From NCBI GenBank assembly GCA_902626605.1, contig CACOFZ010000003.1, positions 87,201 through 151,200 of the forward strand: a stretch of 64,000 nt of DNA, given 5' to 3'. The position numbers were made by a program, and so were the translations under genes. This document shows positions 41,925 through 51,268 of this stretch, piece by piece; positions within the stretch are counted from its first letter, which is position 1; each line of letters starts with the position of its first letter. The DNA comes from an uncultured PS1 clade bacterium (lineage in GTDB: Bacteria > Pseudomonadota > Alphaproteobacteria > MED-G09). The notes under the pieces are model-generated. The model was not told where the DNA came from. It searched no databases and was given only the letters and a program-made list of their open reading frames with translations.

Positions 41925-42776
41925 TTAGAAAGTTAATTCCTCAATGAGATATGTTGGAAAAACCTTCTTATTGTTAATCACCTTATATACCTCATCTATT
42001 TTTTGACCAGAGAATAACCCACCTAATGTTAGTAAGCTATCTAATTTATAATCATTAGCTCCTTTAATATCTGTATCAATTCCATCACCGATAACAATGG
42101 TTGATGAAAAATTTCCTTTTCCTAAGCTATCTATATTTTTAATTGCCTCATCAAAAATTGGTTGGAAAGGCTTTCCAATATTAATAACTTCGCCACCTAT
42201 AGATTCATATTTTCTAGAAATTGCCCCTGCACAAGGAATTAATTGATTGCCTCTTTGGACCCAAATATCTGGATTTGCGCATAACAATTTAAGGTTTCTT
42301 TTTTTGCTCTCCTCTAAAAGAGGTAAGTAAGTGTTTTCATCTTCTTCCTCATCATTAAATAATCCAGTAATAAAAATAAAATCAGATTTATCAAAATTAA
42401 CCCTGTTTACCCTTATACCCTCAAAAATCTTTAAATCTCTATCTGGACCAATATGATAGCAATTTTGACCAAGAGATCCGTCGTTTAATATTTTCTGAGT
42501 TAAATCACCAGATGTAATAATTTTATTATAACAATTTTTATTTAAACCCATTTTTTCAAGAATTAATTTTATCTCTTCTCCTGGACGAGGAGCATTTGAA
42601 ACCAAAATGATAGGATATCCTTGATTCTTTAATTCATGTAAACAATCCACGCTTGAACTAAATAACTTGTGTCCATTATGAATTACGCCCCAAATATCAC
42701 AGATTATGGAGTCATATTTTTCAAAAACTTCTGAAAAGTTATTAATTTTAATAGATTTATTTGTGTCATCAGCCAT
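41925..42776 (-). CDS. TIGR01459-like HAD-IIA family hydrolase
   Basis: DSIICDIWGVIHNGHKLF; LVSNAPRPGEE; VIGDGIDTDIKGANDYKLDSLLTLGG. Confidence 0.88.
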   Translation of the reverse strand: MADDTNKSIKINNFSEVFEKYDSIICDIWGVIHNGHKLFSSSVDCLHELKNQGYPIILVSNAPRPGEEIKLILEKMGLNKNCYNKIITSGDLTQKILNDGSLGQNCYHIGPDRDLKIFEGIRVNRVNFDKSDFIFITGLFNDEEEDENTYLPLLEESKKRNLKLLCANPDIWVQRGNQLIPCAGAISRKYESIGGEVINIGKPFQPIFDEAIKNIDSLGKGNFSSTIVIGDGIDTDIKGANDYKLDSLLTLGGLFSGQKIDEVYKVINNKKVFPTYLIEELTF

Positions 42777-42862
42777 ACAATCACTGACTAATATACTGTG
42801 TCTTATTCGTCAACTATTGGCTTCATTTAGTTTTTAAGCTCTGCTATTCTAAAACAGAAATC

Positions 42863-43639
42863 ATGGGAAAAAAAATGGAATTATTTAATTTATCAGGAAA
42901 AAGAGCGTTGATTACTGGTTCAACAAAAGGAATAGGCGAATCTATTGCAAAAAGATTTGCTGAACATGGTGCTAAGGTTGTTATATCAAGTAGAAAAGAG
43001 GATATGTGTATAAAAATAAAAGATGAAATTAATGAAAAATTTTATGATAGTGCTATTTCAATTCCATGTAATATTAATGAAAAAAAACAATTAGAAAATC
43101 TTGTAAATGAGACAAATTCAAATTTTGGAGGAATAGATATTTTAGTGTGTAATGCTGCCTTAAATCCATTCTTTGGATCCTCAATGGATATACCAGATGA
43201 TGCTTTTGATAAAATTTTAAGTGCTAATATAAAATCAAATCATTGGTTATCTAACATGGTCCTCCCACAAATGATCAAAAGAAAAGAGGGCTCAATTATA
43301 GTTATATCATCTATTGGCGGTATGAAAGGGTCTGAAATGCTTGGAGCTTATAGTATTTCAAAAGCAGCTGACATGCAGTTAGTTAGAAATATAGCCGTTG
43401 AGCAAGGGCCAAACAATATCAGAGCTAATTGTATCTCACCTGGAATTATAAAAACCAGATTTGCAAAAGCTTTATGGGATAATCCAGAAATTTTAAAAAG
43501 TACTACATCCAAAGCGCCTTTAAGAAGGATTGGTGTTCCAGACGAAGTTGCTGGAGCAGCCATATTTTTAGCTAGTGAAGCAGGATCTTTTATTACAGGT
43601 CAAAACATTGTTATAGATGGGGGCGTTACAATCGCTTAA
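42863..43639 (+). CDS. SDR family oxidoreductase (start possibly MELFNLSG, about 42875)
   Basis: ALITGSTKGIGESIA; NAALNP; YSISKAA; FITGQNIVIDGGVTIA. Confidence 0.9.
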   Translation: MGKKMELFNLSGKRALITGSTKGIGESIAKRFAEHGAKVVISSRKEDMCIKIKDEINEKFYDSAISIPCNINEKKQLENLVNETNSNFGGIDILVCNAALNPFFGSSMDIPDDAFDKILSANIKSNHWLSNMVLPQMIKRKEGSIIVISSIGGMKGSEMLGAYSISKAADMQLVRNIAVEQGPNNIRANCISPGIIKTRFAKALWDNPEILKSTTSKAPLRRIGVPDEVAGAAIFLASEAGSFITGQNIVIDGGVTIA

Positions 43640-43642
43640 AAA

Positions 43643-44671
43643 ATGAATTTATTAATTCTTGGAAAAAAGGGAGAGGCGATCCAAAAAGATCTTAAAGAAA
43701 ATCTTGATCAATCTTGGAAAATATTTAATTGGAATCCCGGTGAAAGTGAAGAACAGTTGTCGAATCTTCTTGATAAAGCAGACATAGCAATAACTGGGTC
43801 TGATGCTTTAATTTATGGAGGTATTTTTAAGTTCATTTCATCAGCAAAAAATTTAAAGCTTTTACAGATACCTTTTGCTGGAGTTGATTGGCTTAACCCC
43901 AAGTTAATACCAAAGAGTCTTATGGTTGCAAATGCAACTGGTCATGAAATAGCAATGTCAGAATATATTATTGGTTGTATAATGAGTTTAAGTATTGACC
44001 TCTTAGCCAATCACAATGATTTTAAATCTGGATCGTGGGAGAAGACAGGTACTCTGTCAGATCCTAAAAGTATGCATGGTGAAGTTTTTGGTAAAAATTT
44101 AGGTATAATTGGATATGGTCAGATTGGTATTGAAACAGCAATAAGAGCAAAGTCACTTGGAATGAAAATATATGGACTTAATAGAACTCAGAAAAAAAAT
44201 ACTCCAAAATATCTTGATTGGCATGGGTCCTCGGATGATCTCGATTTTATTTTGAAAGAAAGTGATTTTATAGTCTTAGCCTGCGACCTTAATGAAAGCA
44301 CCAAAGGTCTCATCAACAAAAGAACATTATCTATGATGAAAAAAACTTCCTATCTTATTAATGTTGCAAGAGGAGATATTTGTGTGGAAGAAGACCTTTT
44401 TAAAAGTTTAAAGAATAATAATATTGCTGGCGCAGCTATTGATACTTGGTGGATATACCCCGATAGACCAAAAGAGGGTGGTCAGCCAGAAAAAGCACCA
44501 AGGCCATCTGATTATCCTTTTCATAAATTAGATAACGTAATAATGACTCCCCATAACTCTGCACATACTTTAGAATCAGATTTAAGAAGATCTAAATCAA
44601 TTTTAAATAATTTATTAGATTTTAAAAAAGGAAAAAAACCCTCAGGTTTTGTTTTTTACGGAAATAAATAA
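43643..44671 (+). CDS. D-isomer-specific 2-hydroxyacid dehydrogenase family
   Basis: GEVFGKNLGIIGYGQIGIETAIRAKSLGMKIYGLNR; LINVARGDICVEEDL; NVIMTPHNSAHT. Confidence 0.88.
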   Translation: MNLLILGKKGEAIQKDLKENLDQSWKIFNWNPGESEEQLSNLLDKADIAITGSDALIYGGIFKFISSAKNLKLLQIPFAGVDWLNPKLIPKSLMVANATGHEIAMSEYIIGCIMSLSIDLLANHNDFKSGSWEKTGTLSDPKSMHGEVFGKNLGIIGYGQIGIETAIRAKSLGMKIYGLNRTQKKNTPKYLDWHGSSDDLDFILKESDFIVLACDLNESTKGLINKRTLSMMKKTSYLINVARGDICVEEDLFKSLKNNNIAGAAIDTWWIYPDRPKEGGQPEKAPRPSDYPFHKLDNVIMTPHNSAHTLESDLRRSKSILNNLLDFKKGKKPSGFVFYGNK

Positions 44672-44705
44672 TATATTATGCTAATATTTTTTAAAGAGAG
44701 AAAAA

Positions 44706-44927
44706 ATGACAGAAGAAAACAGTAAAAAAGCAGATAGAATAACAGTGTTAGCGGAAGATTTTACACCTGCGGCTATGGAATTTCATAGAAAAAATATGAG
44801 CGCACGAGGTTATAGAATGGAAGGAACAATAGTGCCAAGAAAGTTCCAAATGATTAGTGGTGTTGAAGATGCAAAAGATCTATTTGATGGCAAAGAGTAC
44901 TATGCTGTTACATTTGTAAAGGAATAA
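44706..44927 (+). CDS. Small uncharacterised protein (73 aa)
   Basis: AGAGAG-type RBS, in-operon position, clean ORF; family not recognised. Confidence 0.65.
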   Translation: MTEENSKKADRITVLAEDFTPAAMEFHRKNMSARGYRMEGTIVPRKFQMISGVEDAKDLFDGKEYYAVTFVKE

Positions 44928-44928
44928 A

Positions 44929-45675
44929 TTACTCTAAAATTCTATTTTTTAACAAGTCTAAAGTTTGATTATTAATTTCTAATTCTTTAACTACAAAATC
45001 TTCAATTGAATTATATGATGAAAAAATTTCTGAGAAGGCTGCATTTATATAATCAACTCTTGCCTCAAATAAAGGTTTTAATTTTTCTGACGTAGTATCT
45101 CTCCAATTCTCATTAATTATTGGTCCTTTAAAAAATTTGTTTGTAAGTAAATAATCCTCAATTATAGTTTCCTTTTTAACGCCTAATAATCCTAGGTATA
45201 AAAGAGCCCCAAAACCAGTTCTATCCTTTCCAGCGAAACAATGGAAAACTAGAGGAATTTCTCCATAAGCAACTAGATTTATAAAATCCCGATATTTTTT
45301 CTTATGCTGATGAACATACAGAACGTAGTGATGCTGCATTTCTTGAGCCATTTCTTCGCTTGTGACGTCATTTCTAGTTGACAGCTCTCTAAGATCAGTA
45401 GTTCCCAATGTTTTAATTGGTATATGTTTTAGCGCGGGCAGAGTTTTTTCAGAAAACGGTGATGGAAATTCATCAAGCTCAATATCACTTCTAAAATCAC
45501 ATACAGTTTTTATACCAATTTCATTAATTTTCTCTAAATCTTCTTTTAACAGATGAGATAAATTATCTGAACGATAAATGAGCCCGCGCTTCAGCTTCAT
45601 GCCGTCTTCGGTTTCATATCCTCCAAGATCTCTAAAATTTGAGGCACCTATTAAATTTATATGTCTATCTGGCAT
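44929..45675 (-). CDS. Tyrosine-protein phosphatase (DSP-like, PF13350-type)
   Basis: NFRDLGGYETEDGMKLKRGLIYRSDNL; HCFAGKDRTGFGALL (HCxxGxDRT). Confidence 0.9.
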   Translation of the reverse strand: MPDRHINLIGASNFRDLGGYETEDGMKLKRGLIYRSDNLSHLLKEDLEKINEIGIKTVCDFRSDIELDEFPSPFSEKTLPALKHIPIKTLGTTDLRELSTRNDVTSEEMAQEMQHHYVLYVHQHKKKYRDFINLVAYGEIPLVFHCFAGKDRTGFGALLYLGLLGVKKETIIEDYLLTNKFFKGPIINENWRDTTSEKLKPLFEARVDYINAAFSEIFSSYNSIEDFVVKELEINNQTLDLLKNRILE

Positions 45676-45704
45676 TACTCTAGTATTTATCTTTTTTTAT
45701 CTTA

Positions 45705-45781
45705 TGGTAGCGGGGGAGGGATTTGAACCCCCGACACGCGGATTATGATTCCGCTGCTCTAACCAACTGAGCTACCCCGCC
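45705..45781 (-). tRNA. tRNA-Met (anticodon CAU, elongator-type)
   Basis: Reverse complement GGCGGGGTAGCTCAGTTGGTTAGAGCAGCGGAATCATAATCCGCGTGTCGGGGGTTCAAATCCCTCCCCCGCTACCA; anticodon loop ATCATAA; encoded CCA. Confidence 0.94.
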
Positions 45782-45819
45782 ATAAGTGTTCGTCCATTAA
45801 TGCTGTAAATTGCAAGATG

Positions 45820-46950
45820 TCAAGATAAGCGATTATCATATATCCATCCCCCACCTAAAACCCTTGAGCTATTTTGAATATCATAAAATACGCAAGCCTG
45901 GCCCGGAGAAATGCCTTCCCTTAGCCCAGATTCCAATTTTACACTTATATTATTTCCTTCAGTAATTATATCTGCATTTTCTAGTTCAAGGGTTGAGCCA
46001 ACTTTTACCTTAACTTTAAGTGTTTTATTAGTAAATTTATCATCACCCAACCAATTAATGTCCTTAATATATATAGTTTCTTTTTTCAAATCTTCCTTGG
46101 TACCGACGGTAACTTCGTACGAAGAGGGATTTATATCAATAACATATAAAGGCTTACCAATTGCTAATCCCAATCCTCTTCTTTGGCCAATAGTAAAATT
46201 TACTATACCATTATGCTCTGCAAGAATTTCACCTGATTTAGAGACAATTTTCCCTTTAATATGACCATTAGGGTTCAGTTTCTTTAAAACATCCTTATAA
46301 TTGCCATCAGGAACAAAACAAATGTCTTGACTATCTGGTTTTTCTGAAACTTCAAGGCCAATATTTTCTGCTATTTGACGAATTTCTGATTTAATAAAGT
46401 TACCTAGAGGAAATCTTAAAAAATTAAGTTGCTCTCTTGTGGTTTTAAAAAGAAAATAACTTTGATCTCTTTCTATATCCCTAGCTCTGTACATTTCACG
46501 TCCATTTTTACCCTCAACTGAATTAATGTAATGTCCAGTTACTAGTGCATCAGCATTTAAATCTTTTGAAACATCAAATAAGTCATCAAACTTAACTCTT
46601 TCATTGCATAAAACACATGGTATTGGTGTCTCACCTTTTTCGTATGATGATGCAAAATCATTTATAACTTTTTCTTTAAAAATTTTTTCATAATCTAAAA
46701 CATAGTGAGGAATTTTTAATTTAGATGCTACCTTTTTGGCATCGTGAATATCTTGGCCAGCACAACAGGATCCTTTCTTTTTAGGAGAACTGCTATTATC
46801 ATAAAGTTGGAGCGTAATTCCAATTGCTTCATAACCAGAAGCTTTTACAAGAGCTGCAGCTACGGAAGAGTCAACGCCACCTGACATGGCTATTACAACT
46901 CGGCCTTTCTTGTTTTCATTTTTTAATTCTAAATCTACTTTTGGTATCAT
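45820..46950 (-). CDS. mnmA: tRNA 2-thiouridine(34) synthase
   Basis: VVIAMSGGVDSSVAAALVK; PIPCVLCNERVKFDDL; QDICFVPDGNY. Confidence 0.95.
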   Translation of the reverse strand: MIPKVDLELKNENKKGRVVIAMSGGVDSSVAAALVKASGYEAIGITLQLYDNSSSPKKKGSCCAGQDIHDAKKVASKLKIPHYVLDYEKIFKEKVINDFASSYEKGETPIPCVLCNERVKFDDLFDVSKDLNADALVTGHYINSVEGKNGREMYRARDIERDQSYFLFKTTREQLNFLRFPLGNFIKSEIRQIAENIGLEVSEKPDSQDICFVPDGNYKDVLKKLNPNGHIKGKIVSKSGEILAEHNGIVNFTIGQRRGLGLAIGKPLYVIDINPSSYEVTVGTKEDLKKETIYIKDINWLGDDKFTNKTLKVKVKVGSTLELENADIITEGNNISVKLESGLREGISPGQACVFYDIQNSSRVLGGGWIYDNRLS

Positions 46951-47057
46951 AAGAACTAAATATAAAAATTATTCAATTAATGCAATTAATTAAGACTCAA
47001 AAATAATACCTTTAATTATTTAATTTATTTTATTACTTATAGTTACTATAATTTCTT

Positions 47058-47837
47058 ATGTTTCAAAAAAATATTTTAACTGAATTAATTAAAATCTCTT
47101 ATGAGGCAGGAGTTTTAATTATGAATATTTATAATAGTAAATTTGAAGTAAATCATAAAAATGATAATTCACCTGTAACTAATGCAGACAGAGATGCTGA
47201 AGAATTTATTTTAAAAAAATTGAATAATATCTTTCCCAATATTCCAATTATTTCGGAAGAGGCATATTCAAATAATATTATTCCAAATTATGATAAAAAA
47301 TTTTTTCTTATTGATCCTTTGGATGGAACAAAAGAGTTCATAAAAAAAAATGGAGAATTTACTGTTAACATTGCATTTATAGATGAAGGATTCACAAAAA
47401 TTGGCTTCATAAATGCTCCAGCAAAGAATAAAATTTTTTTCAATGATGAAAAAAAGTCTTACGTTATTGAAACAAAATCTAAAGATCAAATATCTATTCA
47501 AAAAGCCAAACAAATTAAAGTAAGTAATGAAAAACAAAAGAATTTAATCGCTACAATTAGTAGATCTCATGCTGAAAAAGAGACTGAAAATCTTTTAAAA
47601 AATTATGATATTGATAAGATCAACTATTTAGGTTCTTCATATAAATTTTGTTCAATTGCATCTGGAGAAGCCCATATATATCCAAGAATGTCGCCAACTT
47701 GCGAATGGGACACTGCAGCAGGACATGCAATTTTAAAAACTGCAGGTGGCAATACTAGGTTATTAAATGGTGAGGAATTAAGATATGGTTTTAAGGAGAA
47801 TAATTTTATAAATCCATATTTTATTGCAAGGAATTAA
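47058..47837 (+). CDS. cysQ: 3'(2'),5'-bisphosphate nucleotidase (inositol monophosphatase family)
   Basis: PVTNADRDAEEFI; ISEEA; LIDPLDGTKEFIKKNGEFTVNIA; CEWDTAAGHAIL. Confidence 0.9.
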   Translation: MFQKNILTELIKISYEAGVLIMNIYNSKFEVNHKNDNSPVTNADRDAEEFILKKLNNIFPNIPIISEEAYSNNIIPNYDKKFFLIDPLDGTKEFIKKNGEFTVNIAFIDEGFTKIGFINAPAKNKIFFNDEKKSYVIETKSKDQISIQKAKQIKVSNEKQKNLIATISRSHAEKETENLLKNYDIDKINYLGSSYKFCSIASGEAHIYPRMSPTCEWDTAAGHAILKTAGGNTRLLNGEELRYGFKENNFINPYFIARN

Positions 47838-47875
47838 TAAATTATTTAATTTAGAATTATATAGCTTTCGGGTAA

Positions 47876-50101
47876 TTGAGGGGAATAATGAGTCATCCAA
47901 GTCTAGGAAAAAAAACAGCAATTTTTATTAATATTTTTTTAATCTTTATGCTCGTATTTGGTATTTTAGTCAAAACCGCATCAATAAACAAACCAGATAT
48001 AAAGAAAAATATACCTATGCCAAAAGAAAAAAAGGTAAATTCATTAGGTGATATAAATACTCAAAGAATTATTAATGCTAACAATGAGCCACATAATTGG
48101 TTAGCTCATGGAAGAGACTATAATGAGCAAAGATACTCCCCTCTTGATCAAATAAATACAGAAACAATTCAAAATTTAGAACTTGAGTGGTCTTTAGATA
48201 TGGGAACAACTAGAGGTCTAGAAGCTACACCAATAGTAGACAATGGAATAATGTTTGTTTCAAGTACATGGAGTGTTGTTCATGCTGTAGATGCAAAAAC
48301 TGGAGAGGAATTATGGGTTTATGATCCAAACGTTCCAAGAAGTTGGGCAAGAAAAGTATGTTGTGATGTTGTAAACAGAGGTGTAGCTGTTTGGGAAAAG
48401 AAAGTTTATTTTGGAACAATAGATGGCCGTCTTATAAGTTTGGACTCAAAAACTGGAGAAGTTGTATGGGAAATCAATACACTAATTGATAAGGAGAAAG
48501 ACTATACAATCACTGGCGCTCCTAGAATTGCAAATGGAAAAGTTTTTATTGGTAATGGTGGTGCGGATATGGGTGGTGTAAGAGGTTATGTCTCAGCATA
48601 TAATGTGGATAATGGAAATTTAGAATGGCGCTTTTTTACTGTTCCAGGGGATCCATCTCTTCCTTTTGAGCACCCAGAACTTGAAATGGCCGCAGAAACA
48701 TGGACTGGTCAGTGGTGGACAATGGGTGGTGGTGGAACTGTATGGAATTCAATAGTATTTGATCCTGAATTTAATCAAGTATATATAGGTACTGGTAATG
48801 GTTCACCTTGGAATCAACAGATTCGCTCTCCTGGAGGAGGTGATAATTTATTTCTATCATCGATAGTAGCCTTAGATGCAGACAATGGTAAAATGAAATG
48901 GTTTTATCAAACAACTCCCGAGGAAAGATGGGATTATACAGCTACACAAGATATTATGTTAGCTGAAATTTTAGTTGATGGCTCTAACAGAAAGGTTCTA
49001 ATGCAAGCACCAAAAAATGGCTTTTTTTATGTATTAGATAGAGAAACAGGTGAACTTCTCAGAGCAAATAATTATGTTAGAACAAACTGGGCTACACATA
49101 TTGATTTAAATACAGGAAGGCCTGTTCTTAATCCTGATAAAGATTATTATAAAAAAGCCGAATGGATTTTACCGGGTACTTTTGGAGGTCATGGCTGGCA
49201 AGCTATGTCATATGATCCAAAACAAGGATTGGTTTTTATACCTACAATGGAAATTGTTGCTGTTCATAAAGTTAAAGAGTCATACTCAAAAACAGGTCTA
49301 TATAAAATGCAGCCTCAAACTGTAAATACAGGAACTGAATTTAATTTATGGGGAACTGTACCAGATATGTCTGATGGAGAGAGCATACCTCCAATTACAG
49401 GAGAATTAATTGCCTTTGATCCAATTACTGGTAAAACTAAATGGTCAATCCAGCATGAACAATTTTGGAATGGCGGTCCACTTACTACAGCGGGAAATTT
49501 AGTTTTTCAAGGAAACGCATCTGGTTTTTTTGAGGCATATGACTCTCGAAATGGAAAATTAATGTGGTCTAAAAATGCTTATATAGGAATTATGGCTCCA
49601 CCCATAACATTTATGATTGATGGTGAGCAATATATAAGCATTCTAGCCGGTGACGGAGGCTCAAGTAATTTTCTTGGTGATAATTTTGGCGAATGGAGAG
49701 GAAAGCTTGCATCTATAAAATATGGCAACAACGGAAAGCTTTTAACATTCAAACTAGGTGGCAGATCTAAAATAGAAGAAATGCCAGAGAGAGATTTAAA
49801 AATACCTGAACAACCAATCTTAAATGCTAGTTCAAAAGATATTAAGGCCGGTGAAGATATCTATGCGAACTATTGTGCAATTTGTCATGGCAGTGGGGTA
49901 CATGGAAAAACAATAGCTGATTTAAGGTATATGGACTCTTACACTCACGAGAATTTTAGAGAAATAGTCTTAAATGGATTATATGAGGAAAACGGGATGA
50001 AAGGTTTTTCAGACATATTAAATGAAAAAAATGTTTTTGAAGTCCACTCTTACATCGTTGATGTAGCCTCTAAAGAGAGAATTCAAAATCAAAATAATTA
50101 G
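47876..50101 (+). CDS. PQQ-dependent dehydrogenase with C-terminal cytochrome c domain (quinohemoprotein alcohol dehydrogenase-like)
   Basis: GHDWxAHGRDYNEQRYSPL-like start (NWLAHGRDYNEQRYSPLDQIN), vicinal Cys KVCCDVVNRG, tryptophan-docking repeats, C-terminal YCAICHGSGVHG CxxCH. Confidence 0.9.
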   Translation: MRGIMSHPSLGKKTAIFINIFLIFMLVFGILVKTASINKPDIKKNIPMPKEKKVNSLGDINTQRIINANNEPHNWLAHGRDYNEQRYSPLDQINTETIQNLELEWSLDMGTTRGLEATPIVDNGIMFVSSTWSVVHAVDAKTGEELWVYDPNVPRSWARKVCCDVVNRGVAVWEKKVYFGTIDGRLISLDSKTGEVVWEINTLIDKEKDYTITGAPRIANGKVFIGNGGADMGGVRGYVSAYNVDNGNLEWRFFTVPGDPSLPFEHPELEMAAETWTGQWWTMGGGGTVWNSIVFDPEFNQVYIGTGNGSPWNQQIRSPGGGDNLFLSSIVALDADNGKMKWFYQTTPEERWDYTATQDIMLAEILVDGSNRKVLMQAPKNGFFYVLDRETGELLRANNYVRTNWATHIDLNTGRPVLNPDKDYYKKAEWILPGTFGGHGWQAMSYDPKQGLVFIPTMEIVAVHKVKESYSKTGLYKMQPQTVNTGTEFNLWGTVPDMSDGESIPPITGELIAFDPITGKTKWSIQHEQFWNGGPLTTAGNLVFQGNASGFFEAYDSRNGKLMWSKNAYIGIMAPPITFMIDGEQYISILAGDGGSSNFLGDNFGEWRGKLASIKYGNNGKLLTFKLGGRSKIEEMPERDLKIPEQPILNASSKDIKAGEDIYANYCAICHGSGVHGKTIADLRYMDSYTHENFREIVLNGLYEENGMKGFSDILNEKNVFEVHSYIVDVASKERIQNQNN

Positions 50102-50655
50102 TTTTTTTCTGGAAGTGAAGGAGATAGTATTTCTTCTAACTCGATATTAATCTCGCCAGATAAAGAGTTATACTTATCCTTATCTTTTAATTCATCAGGC
50201 AGTTGTTCATTTTCGTTTAACTTTATGTTTAAATTTGTGAGTTTTACAGCCACTGGTGTACCCTTTTTAGTAATTTTTTCAATTTCCATTATTTTTTCTA
50301 AAAGTAACGGATTGTATTCAACAGCATAAAGCCTGGGATCACCCTTCTCTATTCCTTCAGAATCGGTAGATCTTAATAAAAGAAAAATTTCTCCCTTTGT
50401 TTTTTCTAATTTGTTAGGTTCATTTACCCCACTCCATAAAATTTTATAAAGCTGATCATTTTTTGAAAAATCGTTATCTCTATAAGGAATACCCTGCATT
50501 TCTCTTATTGACGAATATGAGATAATAGAAAAAATAAGAACTAAAAAAATAAGAAAAATTTTTATTTTAATAGAAAAATTCGTAAGAAAATTAATACTAA
50601 CTAATAATGCAAATAAAGCTGCATATGCTATTCCAAAAAGTATGAATTGATTCAT
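50098..50655 (-). CDS. Uncharacterised protein with two N-terminal TM helices; third gene of a MotA/ExbB-like operon
   Basis: Two hydrophobic segments then a soluble domain (EKGDPRLYAVEYNPLLLEKIMEI); 1-nt gap from the upstream gene. Confidence 0.7.
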   Translation of the reverse strand: MNQFILFGIAYAALFALLVSINFLTNFSIKIKIFLIFLVLIFSIISYSSIREMQGIPYRDNDFSKNDQLYKILWSGVNEPNKLEKTKGEIFLLLRSTDSEGIEKGDPRLYAVEYNPLLLEKIMEIEKITKKGTPVAVKLTNLNIKLNENEQLPDELKDKDKYNSLSGEINIELEEILSPSLPEKN

Positions 50656-50656
50656 T

Positions 50657-51268
50657 TTACTTTACCCTGCCTGTGATTAATGGTTTTTGCAGTTGATTTA
50701 TATCTAAAACATTACCTTTATCGTCGAGAGTAAATCTTAAGGCTGTAATTTCATCACCGGTTTTTTTTAAAAAAAAGTCATTAAAATAAATTAATTCCAA
50801 TTTAGGATTAATCTTTTCAACTTTTACTTTTACGATTATAGGTCTTGGGCCATGTGACTTATAGTAGAGTAAATTAACAACATACTCTCCTTGCATATAA
50901 CCTCTTATAGTAACAACTTCTTGATTGTTAGGGTTTGCCATCTCAATTCCGTCAATCACTATTCTATCCCCAAGAGCACCTCTGTCATCTCTATCAAGGT
51001 GCATCAATCCAGCTTGTTGACTCTGAAAATAAACAATATTTCCTTCCGGATCTTCTACAATTAAATCAATATCGTCTGGATTACCATCTTTCCACTCAGC
51101 TGAAATAATAAATTCTGCTTTGCTATCAATTTTACCCCCATCTTGCGGTTTTTGAATCAACGCAAATGAAATAAAAAACATAAAGGCAAAGCCTAATAAT
51201 GCATTAAATAATAAATCAGTGAATGCATCTCCATTACTAGACTCAATTGAAAGAATTTTTTTACTCAA
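50657..51268 (-). CDS. Single-TM ExbD/MotB-like protein with DUF2135/YfaP-like extracytoplasmic domain
   Basis: DAFTDLLFNALLGFAFMFFISFALIQ (Asp at TM entry) followed by EWKDGNPDDIDLIVEDPEGNIVYFQ ... GEYVVNLLYYKS. Confidence 0.65.
   Translation of the reverse strand: MSKKILSIESSNGDAFTDLLFNALLGFAFMFFISFALIQKPQDGGKIDSKAEFIISAEWKDGNPDDIDLIVEDPEGNIVYFQSQQAGLMHLDRDDRGALGDRIVIDGIEMANPNNQEVVTIRGYMQGEYVVNLLYYKSHGPRPIIVKVKVEKINPKLELIYFNDFFLKKTGDEITALRFTLDDKGNVLDINQLQKPLITGRVK

Noticed and set aside
45911-46264. 117-aa plus-strand ORF
   Set aside because: Antisense to mnmA; no RBS or family.
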